The notes under the pieces: generated by a model
Told to the model about the DNA's origin: nothing
The model's input: the letters and a program-made list of their open reading frames with translations, nothing else
Databases searched by the model: none
Part shown: positions 1 to 5,475 of the stretch, one piece after another
Numbering within the stretch: the stretch's first letter is position 1
Layout: the number at the start of each line of letters is the position of its first letter
Translations under genes and position numbers: made by a program
NCBI GenBank assembly: GCA_022545645.1
Contig: JACZQQ010000097.1
Coordinates: forward strand, 1 to 9,053
DNA: 9,053 bases
Direction: 5' to 3'
DNA from: Acidobacteriota bacterium
GTDB lineage: Bacteria > Acidobacteriota > UBA6911 > RPQK01 > JADFOI01

Positions 1-27
1 GGTCTGGAGCCCACAGGCAGAGGTTTT

Positions 28-72
28 GAACTTGTGATTTAGGATATGGGGCTTGTTTGGGATTTAGGATTT
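28..72. repeat. A/T-rich dispersed repeat copy, left edge
   Basis: This stretch shares two exact matches with the repeat block at 8193-8384. The 20 bases at 53-72 are identical to 8356-8375, and the 13 bases at 28-40 are the reverse complement of 8254-8266. The unit is built from roughly 7-base steps of the GGAATTT/AGGATTT type. The copy lies at the 3' end of the minus-strand purC-Fis pair and encodes the last residues of the Fis-like protein. Function is unknown; it is probably a member of a dispersed intergenic repeat family. Confidence 0.75.
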
Positions 73-299
73 TTCTTCTTCTCAATCTTATGTTCTCGGA
101 GCTTCTTGGAGAGGGTATTTCGATGAACGCCCATGGTCTCAGCCGCACGACTCAGGTTTCCGTTGCTTTTCTCTAGAGCACGCAGGATAAAGAGTTTTTC
201 AAACTGGGAAACCGCTTCCGTCCAATAAATTCCCTTGGCTACCATCTCATCAATAATCTCCTCGAGGACCTGCTTGATTTTGGACGGTGCGGCGCTCAC
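39..299 (-). CDS. Small Fis-type helix-turn-helix DNA-binding protein
   Basis: The 86-residue protein is almost entirely one Fis-like domain. Helical residues 6-44 (IKQVLEEIIDEMV, FEKLFILRALE) resemble a Fis dimerisation segment. The HTH is at about 48-70, with NLSRAAETMGVHRNTLSKKL closely matching the C-terminal DNA-binding helices of Fis and NtrC-type activators. There is no receiver or AAA+ domain, so it is a stand-alone DNA-binding protein, probably cytoplasmic and nucleoid- or promoter-binding. The start is GTG at 299, with an AGAGG ribosome site 7 bases upstream; no in-frame ATG, GTG or TTG lies between it and the upstream stop. It follows purC by 40 bases on the same strand and is probably co-transcribed. 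Residues 77-86 (NPKSQTSPIS) are encoded by a dispersed repeat and are unlikely to belong to the ancestral domain. The Fis-domain assignment is secure; the regulatory target is unknown. Confidence 0.85.
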   Translation of the reverse strand: MSAAPSKIKQVLEEIIDEMVAKGIYWTEAVSQFEKLFILRALEKSNGNLSRAAETMGVHRNTLSKKLREHKIEKKKNPKSQTSPIS

Positions 300-343
300 A
301 GGTTGGCCTCTATCGTTTGCTCCAGCCGCCCTCGATCATTCAT
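296..343 (-). other. Possible 15-codon coupling ORF between purC and the Fis-like gene
   Basis: A frame of 15 codons (MNDRGRLEQTIEANL) begins with an ATG that overlaps the purC stop as ATGA. It ends with a TGA that overlaps the GTG start of the Fis-like gene as GTGA, so it exactly spans the gap. It resembles no protein I know and has only a weak ribosome site of its own. It could pass ribosomes from purC to the next gene, or it could be chance. Confidence 0.2.
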
Positions 344-1245
344 AGGGCTTCATCCAGGTTCTTGCCGGTGAGGAGACGATAAGCCTCCAGATAACGCTGG
401 GAAGTGGCTTCCACGATAGAGCTGGGAAGTTCCGGTCCGGGAGGTGCCTTGTCCCAATCGAGCGTCTCCAGAAAATCACGAATGAACTGCTTGTCGAAGG
501 AGGGCTGAGATTTTCCAGGTTCGAATTCATCAGCCGGCCAGAATCGAGAAGAGTCCGGGGTGAGAACCTCATCGATCAGGAGCAGGCGAGATCCTTCCAT
601 ACCGAATTCAAACTTGGTATCACAGATAATGATCCCTTTCTCCAAGGCATATTCTCGGGCCCGGTTGTAGATACGAAGGCTGAGATCCCGAACCTGCTCT
701 GCCAACTCAGGGCCAATGATCTGGGCGGCACGATCAAAACTAATATTCTCATCATGGCCGTTTGTCGCCTTGGTGGCGGGTGTAAAAATCGGTTCAGGGA
801 GCTCAGCCGACTCAACGAGTCCGCTGGGCAACCGGTTCCCGCAAATCATTTCACTCTGACGATATTCTGCCCAGCCCGATCCGGCCAGGTAACCCCGCAC
901 CACACACTCGATGGGCAGGGGAGTGCACTTGCGAACCAGCATGGATCGACCCGCCAGTTCCTCCCTGAAGGGCTGCAAAGGAGCTGGAAACTCATCCACC
1001 CGGACCGATACGAGATGATGAGGGACCATCCCTTCAAGTCGCTCAAACCAGAAAGCTGATAGCTGGGTGAGAACTTTACCCTTGTGAGGGATCGCATTGG
1101 GTAATATGACGTCAAAGGCGGAAATGCGATCCGTCGCCACCATCAGAAGCTGGCCATCCACCTCAAACAGCTCCCGGACCTTCCCTTGACCCACCTTGGG
1201 AATTCCGGGCAGGTCCTGCGTCTTAATGCCCTGTTCCAAACTCAC
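340..1245 (-). CDS. purC: Phosphoribosylaminoimidazole-succinocarboxamide synthase (SAICAR synthetase)
   Basis: The enzyme catalyses the ATP-dependent joining of CAIR and L-aspartate to give SAICAR in cytoplasmic de novo purine synthesis. The 301-residue protein is full length for the longer class, like the yeast ADE1 type of about 300 residues, rather than the roughly 240-residue E. coli type. Visible motifs are the N-terminal nucleotide-binding stretch GKVRELF (21-27), DRISAFDV (39-46), the first family signature PLPIECVVRGYLAGS (109-123), DTKFEFG (209-215), and the second signature LLIDEVLTPDSSRF (222-235). The start is GTG at 1245, preceded by a strong AGGAGG (1251-1256) five bases away, which fixes the choice. 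The gene is divergent from groES and leads a probable two-gene unit with the Fis-like gene. A TATAAG -10-like hexamer lies about 60 bases upstream on the minus strand, without a good -35. Confidence 0.97.
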   Translation of the reverse strand: MSLEQGIKTQDLPGIPKVGQGKVRELFEVDGQLLMVATDRISAFDVILPNAIPHKGKVLTQLSAFWFERLEGMVPHHLVSVRVDEFPAPLQPFREELAGRSMLVRKCTPLPIECVVRGYLAGSGWAEYRQSEMICGNRLPSGLVESAELPEPIFTPATKATNGHDENISFDRAAQIIGPELAEQVRDLSLRIYNRAREYALEKGIIICDTKFEFGMEGSRLLLIDEVLTPDSSRFWPADEFEPGKSQPSFDKQFIRDFLETLDWDKAPPGPELPSSIVEATSQRYLEAYRLLTGKNLDEAL

Positions 1246-1306
1246 CGTTACCTCCTCTTGCCACTCCTTCGGTTACAGAAACACTTCCATCCCAAAGAAA
1301 GCACAT

Positions 1307-1312
1307 CTTATA
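1307..1312 (-). promoter_or_regulatory. Possible -10 hexamer for purC
   Basis: On the minus strand the sequence reads TATAAG, five of six matches to the sigma70 -10 consensus, 62 bases upstream of the purC GTG. The expected -35 positions hold only CTTTCC or TTTCCC, so this is a weak call. If real, its core overlaps the groES promoter region on the other strand. Confidence 0.3.
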
Positions 1313-1319
1313 CGATCAC

Positions 1320-1348
1320 TTGACACCTGGGAAAGGGAGTTGTACTAT
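1320..1348 (+). promoter_or_regulatory. groESL promoter (sigma70-type)
   Basis: A perfect -35 hexamer TTGACA (1320-1325) is followed after 17 bases by TACTAT (1343-1348), a four-of-six match to the -10 consensus. The CIRCE operator begins at the next base, so the transcription start should fall inside the operator. This is the normal arrangement for vegetative-sigma groE promoters under HrcA repression. The predicted untranslated leader is about 110 bases. Confidence 0.8.
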
Positions 1349-1375
1349 TTGGCACTCAACCAAGGGGAGTGCTAA
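1349..1375 (+). promoter_or_regulatory. CIRCE operator (HrcA binding site)
   Basis: The sequence reads TTGGCACTC-N9-GAGTGCTAA, matching the CIRCE consensus TTAGCACTC-N9-GAGTGCTAA with one mismatch, in the third base of the left half. HrcA binds this element and represses groE and dnaK operons; GroEL is known to keep HrcA active, which gives feedback control. The position directly after the -10 fits repression by blocking RNA polymerase. hrcA itself is not in the window. Confidence 0.95.
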
Positions 1376-1465
1376 CACTCACCACATTGACTTGCGAAAC
1401 CTAACGTTTTTCAAGCTTCCGACTTTTTTAGAGAATTAACAGAGGTAAGAAAGGAGTTTAGAGCG

Positions 1466-1780
1466 ATGAGTATTAAACCTTTACATGATCGAGTTCTGAT
1501 TAAACGGCTGGAGGACGCCGGCGAGGAGATTCGTGGCGGCATCGTGATTCCCGATACGGCCAAGGAAAAACCCCAGGAGGGAGAAGTGGTTGCCGTCGGT
1601 GAAGGCAAAGTTCTAGAGAGCGGAGAGAAGGTTCAGATGTCGGTCAAAGAGGGAGACCGGATCCTTTTTGGAAAGTATTCCGGCACCGAAGTGAAAATTG
1701 ACGATGAAGAATACCTGATCATGCGAGAAGACGAGATCCTGGGAATTCTGGTGGGGAAAAAAAGCAAGGTCAAGGTATAA
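1466..1780 (+). CDS. groES: Co-chaperonin GroES (Hsp10)
   Basis: GroES forms the heptameric lid of the GroEL folding chamber in the cytoplasm. The protein opens with the family signature (IKPLHDRVLIKRLE, residues 3-16). The mobile loop that binds GroEL is at about 17-34 and contains GGIVIPDTA (24-32). The beta-barrel core continues with GEVVAVGEGK, VKEGDRILFGKYSGTEVKIDDEEYLIMREDEILGI. The start is ATG at 1466 with AAAGGAG (1450-1456) nine bases upstream. At 104 residues it is slightly longer than the usual 95-97. The extra length is a basic tail, GKKSKVKV, after the normal end near ILGIL. It is the first gene of the CIRCE-controlled groESL operon, and groEL starts 74 bases downstream. Confidence 0.98.
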   Translation: MSIKPLHDRVLIKRLEDAGEEIRGGIVIPDTAKEKPQEGEVVAVGEGKVLESGEKVQMSVKEGDRILFGKYSGTEVKIDDEEYLIMREDEILGILVGKKSKVKV

Positions 1781-1801
1781 GAGGAACGGACCGCAAATCG
1801 A

Positions 1802-1829
1802 GTTAAGAAGCCTCTTGAGGTTTCTTAAC
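1802..1829 (+). promoter_or_regulatory. Stem-loop between groES and groEL
   Basis: GTTAAGAAGCCTC (1802-1814) pairs with GAGGTTTCTTAAC (1817-1829). All 13 positions pair in RNA, one of them as G-U; only TT separates the arms, so the real loop is probably CTTG with the three innermost C/T bases opening. No T-run follows, so it is not an intrinsic terminator. It ends 11 bases before the groEL ribosome site AAGGAG (1841-1846). Likely roles are mRNA processing or 3'-end protection that sets the groES:groEL ratio. Confidence 0.75.
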
Positions 1830-1854
1830 ACTTGAAGGAAAAGGAGAAAAGCAT

Positions 1855-3501
1855 ATGGCAGCAAAAGAGATTACTCAGGGCGAAGACGCACGCCGGGCAT
1901 TGATTGATGGCGTCAACAGGTTGGCCTCAGCGGTCAAGATTACACTTGGCCCCAAGGGGCGCAATGTTGTTTTGGAGAAAAAATTCGGTTCTCCGGTGGT
2001 CACCAAGGACGGCGTGACCGTAGCCAAGGAAATTGAACTGGAAGGCCGGGAAAAAGTGGGCGCTGCCATGCTTCGTGAGGTGGCCAGCAAGACCAGTGAT
2101 GTAGCCGGTGACGGAACCACGACTGCCACCATCCTCGCCCAGGCAATTGTCCGCGAAGGGCTCAAGACGGTGACCGCGGGCGCCAATCCCATGGCGGTCA
2201 AGCGGGGCATTGAAAAGGCCGTCAAAATAGCGGTCGAGGAAATCCAGAAGATCTCCAAAGAAATCAAGGGTGAGATGATCGCTCAGGTGGGATCCATTTC
2301 CGCTAACAACGACCATGCCATCGGGGACATCATTGCCGAAGCCATGAAGAAGGTGGGTAAGGATGGTGTCATCACGGTGGAAGAAGCCAAATCGATCGAA
2401 ACCTCTTTGGAGGTGGTCGAGGGCATGCAGTTTGATCGCGGTTATCTCTCTCCCTATTTCGTGACCGATCCGGAGCGTATGGAGTGTACCCTGGAGGACT
2501 GCTACATTCTCCTGAACGAGAAGAAAATCAGTTCCATGAAGGATATGCTGCCCTTGCTGGAGCAGGTTGCCAAAACCGGTAAGCCCTTTTTAGTGCTGGC
2601 CGAGGACGTTGAAGGAGAAGCTCTAGCTACTCTGGTGGTGAACCGGCTCCGAGGCACACTCCAGGGTTGCTCGGTAAAGGCACCCGGTTTCGGGGATCGT
2701 CGCAAAGCCATGTTGGACGATATCGCCATTTTAACCGGTGGTAAGGTCATCTCCGAAGATCTTGGAATCAAACTGGAGAATGTTCAGCTCGAAGATCTTG
2801 GCCAGGCCAAGAAAGTGACCATCGACAAGGACAACACCACCATTATCGAAGGGGCAGGGAAGGGTGCGGACATTGCCGGCCGGGTCAAGCAGATCCGAGC
2901 TCAGATCGAAGAAACAAGCTCCGATTATGACCGCGAGAAGCTCCAAGAGCGCCTTGCCAAACTTGTTGGCGGAGTCGCCGTCATCAAGGTCGGGGCAGCC
3001 ACCGAGACTGAGCTGAAAGAAAAGAAAGCCCGGGTTGAGGATGCCATGCATGCCACCAAGGCGGCAGCTGAAGAGGGCATCGTGCCGGGTGGAGGCGTGG
3101 CCTACTTGCATGCTATAAAGGCCCTCGAGAAAACCAAGCTGGAGGATGAAGACGAGCAGATTGGTGTGAATATCATCAAGCGCGCCCTTGAGGAACCGCT
3201 GCGCCAGATCGTTCATAATGCAGGACACGAGGGCGCCATTGTGGTCGCGAAAATCCGCGAAAGCAAGAACCCCAACTTCGGTTTTAACGCGGACACCGAG
3301 GTATATGAAGACCTGGTGGAAGCAGGCGTTATCGATCCCACCATGGTCGCTCGCACCGCTTTGGAGAATGCTGCCTCCATTGCAGGTCTTCTGCTCACTA
3401 CAGAAGCCCTGATCACGGATGTACCGGAAGACGAAAAGGCATCCGCTCCAGGCGGCGCCCCCGACATGGGCGGAATGGGCGGAATGGGCGGAATGTACTA
3501 A
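1855..3501 (+). CDS. groEL: Chaperonin GroEL (Hsp60)
   Basis: GroEL is the ATP-driven double-ring tetradecamer that folds non-native proteins with GroES. The 548 residues are the normal full length. The nucleotide site is intact: LGPKGRNV (31-38), catalytic Asp52 in TKDGVTVAKEIEL, and the phosphate loop GDGTTTAT (85-92). The ATP-hydrolysis aspartate lies in the RVEDAMHATKAAAEEGI stretch of the second equatorial domain, followed by the expected PGGGVAYL. The protein ends in a flexible Gly-Gly-Met tail (GGMGGMGGMY) closing with Tyr. The start is ATG at 1855 with AAGGAG eight bases upstream. It is co-transcribed with groES and is followed by a clear terminator at 3557-3608, so the operon is bicistronic. 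Confidence 0.99.
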   Translation: MAAKEITQGEDARRALIDGVNRLASAVKITLGPKGRNVVLEKKFGSPVVTKDGVTVAKEIELEGREKVGAAMLREVASKTSDVAGDGTTTATILAQAIVREGLKTVTAGANPMAVKRGIEKAVKIAVEEIQKISKEIKGEMIAQVGSISANNDHAIGDIIAEAMKKVGKDGVITVEEAKSIETSLEVVEGMQFDRGYLSPYFVTDPERMECTLEDCYILLNEKKISSMKDMLPLLEQVAKTGKPFLVLAEDVEGEALATLVVNRLRGTLQGCSVKAPGFGDRRKAMLDDIAILTGGKVISEDLGIKLENVQLEDLGQAKKVTIDKDNTTIIEGAGKGADIAGRVKQIRAQIEETSSDYDREKLQERLAKLVGGVAVIKVGAATETELKEKKARVEDAMHATKAAAEEGIVPGGGVAYLHAIKALEKTKLEDEDEQIGVNIIKRALEEPLRQIVHNAGHEGAIVVAKIRESKNPNFGFNADTEVYEDLVEAGVIDPTMVARTALENAASIAGLLLTTEALITDVPEDEKASAPGGAPDMGGMGGMGGMY

Positions 3502-3542
3502 CGAGAAAGCGCGAACGAGAAAGCGCGAGAGCGCTTTCTCGT
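3501..3542 (+). repeat. GNRA-loop hairpin with a duplicated left arm, just after groEL
   Basis: A 14-base unit, ACGAGAAAGCGCGA, occurs twice in tandem (3501-3514 and 3515-3528). The second copy's first 12 bases pair perfectly with GCGCTTTCTCGT (3531-3542) across a GAGA loop, which belongs to the stable GNRA tetraloop class. The first copy begins on the last base of the groEL stop codon and could compete for the same right arm. No T-run follows, so this is not a canonical terminator; it may protect the groESL 3' end or be a decayed mobile palindrome. Confidence 0.7.
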
Positions 3543-3556
3543 AGAGAAGACAGAAA

Positions 3557-3608
3557 AGAGCAGATAAGGTTGGAGTACTCACCCAACCTTATCTTGCTCT
3601 TTTTTTTT
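3557..3608 (+). terminator. Rho-independent terminator of groESL
   Basis: A 17-base left arm (3557-3573) pairs with 3583-3600, with one bulged base in the right arm, around a 9-base loop. The stem is followed directly by a run of nine Ts (3600-3608). This is a strong intrinsic terminator on the plus strand and ends the groESL transcript. Confidence 0.93.
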
Positions 3609-3639
3609 GTTCAGCGCCCCTTTCTTCGAGCTTCCTATT

Positions 3640-3672
3640 TTGTAGCGGCCGCTCTGAGAGCGGCCGCTACAA
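3640..3672. repeat. GC-rich 15-bp perfect inverted repeat
   Basis: TTGTAGCGGCCGCTC (3640-3654) and GAGCGGCCGCTACAA (3658-3672) are exact reverse complements separated by TGA. Each arm also contains the self-complementary octamer GCGGCCGC. It has no T-run, stands alone after the groESL terminator, and looks like a REP-like dispersed palindrome. Whether other copies exist cannot be seen from one window. Confidence 0.75.
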
Positions 3673-3783
3673 CTCTTTGCCCAAAGACTATAACGTTGCC
3701 TTAAGATATCTGTACGACATGATTTCTATCCGCTCGCGCGCTTCCTGCTTGCCCTTCCTTCATTTTTCTGCACAATAGCTTGG

Positions 3784-5430
3784 GTGTCTCAAAGATGGTT
3801 GGTGTTGTTGTTTTGCGGTGGGGTTGTCTATCTGACACTGTTTTATCAGCTGGGCAACCTGTCCTTCTTCGGTTCGGATGAACCTCGCTACGCTCGCGTT
3901 GGCGAGGAAATGAACCTGCGGGGCAGCTACATCACTCCAACCCTGAACTTTCGCCCTTGGCTGGAGAAACCTCCCTTATTGTTCTGGCTGGAGGCGGTAA
4001 GCTTCCGACTGTTCGGAGTTCACGAATGGTCGGCCCGACTTCCAGCCGCCACCCTGGCCCTCCTGTCACTGTTCATCGTGGCCCTGCTGGCCGTCGAGTT
4101 GGCGGGTCGTCGCGTCGCTGTTTTCACCGTCTTGATTTTGTGCACCTCAGGTTTGTTTTTCGTCTTCGCCCGTGCTGCCAGCACCGATACGCTCTTGGTG
4201 GCACTGCTCACCACGGCCATGGTGTGTGGCTTCCAGGCCACCCGCAACCAACCCAACCTGTGGGCGGCTGGCGCCGGCCTGGCGCTAGGTCTCGCCGTGT
4301 TGGCCAAAGGTCCTGTGGCGGTGGTCCTTTTCGCTGGCGTCTTTGGACTTTACTTCCTACTGGAACAGAAACTCGGTTGGAACCTTAAACAAATCATCCT
4401 GGCGACCATCCTGTTTTCCTTCACGACGGTGCCCTGGTTCTGGCAGGTTTGGGAGGAAAATGGATACGACTTCGTGGCCACCTTCTGGATCAATCATCAT
4501 CTGGCACGCTTCGTTACCGACATCCACCACCACTCGGAACCCTTCTGGTATTACCTGGTCGTTTTGGCCCTAGGATTTTTCCCCTGGGTCTGCTTTCTGG
4601 GTTCCGCCCTCTTCCGCACCTGGCAGCGGCGCAGGCATCTTCTAAGTACCTCCTACCGCCCTGAACTCTTTCTGTGGTTGTGGGTGGGAGTGCCCTTTGC
4701 CTTCTTCTCATTCAGCGAGAGCAAACTGGCGGGATATATCCTGCCCGTGTTTCCACCACTGGCTGTGATTGTTGCCCTAGAGTGGGAACACTGGCTCAAA
4801 GGTGATTTGGTCAGCCATCGCATGATGCGACCTCAGTTTATGGTGCTGGGAGGATACGCCCTGGCGGTTGTCGTCACACTGATCTGGGGCACCCACCTGA
4901 TCTACGATTCAGTGGCTTTGGGCATCCTTCTGGCCTCACCGATTTTGGGAGGGATCACCTGTGCTTACATAGAGTTCCGCAAACGTCATCCTCTGGCTAT
5001 CTTTTTGACCCTGGTGGCAACGATGACCTTATTTGCGTCACTCGCCTATTGGAGAGCCGCCCCTGTAGTCGATGATTACTATTCCTCTCGAGATCTTTCT
5101 CAGCTGATTCTTCCCAGGATTTCCCTGAAAGAGCCCTTAATCCTTTACCGTTACTTTCATCACACCGCTCACTACTACACCCGTTATCAGGTTGCCCAAG
5201 CATACCCGGCCGACCTGAACCAGCTTCAGGATTACTTCCGAAACAATCCCCAGGATCGATACTATATCCTCACTCAGGAGCAGGGATGGATGGATCTGCA
5301 GTTCCTTGAATCCAATCTGGTTCGACATCAGGGGAATCTCTACCTGCTTGAAATCGCTTCACCCATTTCCCGGGACAGGTTGGGGCAGGGACAGAAAAAG
5401 CGTGCCCCGAGGAAGGTTTCAAAATCCTGA
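3784..5430 (+). CDS. ArnT/PMT-like integral membrane glycosyltransferase (GT39 superfamily)
   Basis: Enzymes of this superfamily move a sugar from a polyprenyl-phosphate donor to lipid A, protein or another acceptor on the outer face of the inner membrane. The 548-residue protein has about twelve hydrophobic spans. The first periplasmic loop carries the hallmark acidic motif SDEPRYA (31-37), then EEMNLRG, a Trp-Leu-Glu-Lys-Pro-Pro stretch (59-64), and EWSARLP (81-87). Further family features are AKGPVAV (174-180), HHHSEPFWYYL (248-258) and SESKLAGYILPVFPPLA (311-327). A hydrophilic C-terminal part with a basic tail (KKRAPRKVSKS) follows. The start is taken as GTG at 3784, the first conventional start after an in-frame stop at 3691. 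No ribosome site is visible there, so the start is uncertain by some residues. It leads the plus-strand cluster with cysS. The family is clear; donor, acceptor and pathway are not, and an arnT name would be unsafe. Confidence 0.88.
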   Translation: MSQRWLVLLFCGGVVYLTLFYQLGNLSFFGSDEPRYARVGEEMNLRGSYITPTLNFRPWLEKPPLLFWLEAVSFRLFGVHEWSARLPAATLALLSLFIVALLAVELAGRRVAVFTVLILCTSGLFFVFARAASTDTLLVALLTTAMVCGFQATRNQPNLWAAGAGLALGLAVLAKGPVAVVLFAGVFGLYFLLEQKLGWNLKQIILATILFSFTTVPWFWQVWEENGYDFVATFWINHHLARFVTDIHHHSEPFWYYLVVLALGFFPWVCFLGSALFRTWQRRRHLLSTSYRPELFLWLWVGVPFAFFSFSESKLAGYILPVFPPLAVIVALEWEHWLKGDLVSHRMMRPQFMVLGGYALAVVVTLIWGTHLIYDSVALGILLASPILGGITCAYIEFRKRHPLAIFLTLVATMTLFASLAYWRAAPVVDDYYSSRDLSQLILPRISLKEPLILYRYFHHTAHYYTRYQVAQAYPADLNQLQDYFRNNPQDRYYILTQEQGWMDLQFLESNLVRHQGNLYLLEIASPISRDRLGQGQKKRAPRKVSKS

Positions 5431-5475
5431 CCCTAACGGTCACAACATGCTAAGATAAGCACTTTTGCGATAGGT

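Noticed and set aside
1802..1829. Attenuator or terminator between groES and groEL
   Set aside because: The stem is strong but no T-run follows, and groEL must be expressed from the same transcript.
2731..3582. A 283-codon open frame on the minus strand opposite groEL
   Set aside because: It is antisense to a certain gene, has no family-like motifs, and its start lies within the groESL terminator; long shadow frames are common opposite conserved coding sequence.
5431..5475. T-box or other leader regulator upstream of cysS
   Set aside because: The gap is only 45 bases, with no room for a T-box and no matching conserved sequence; only a weak 4-bp inverted pair (TGCT/AGCA) is present.
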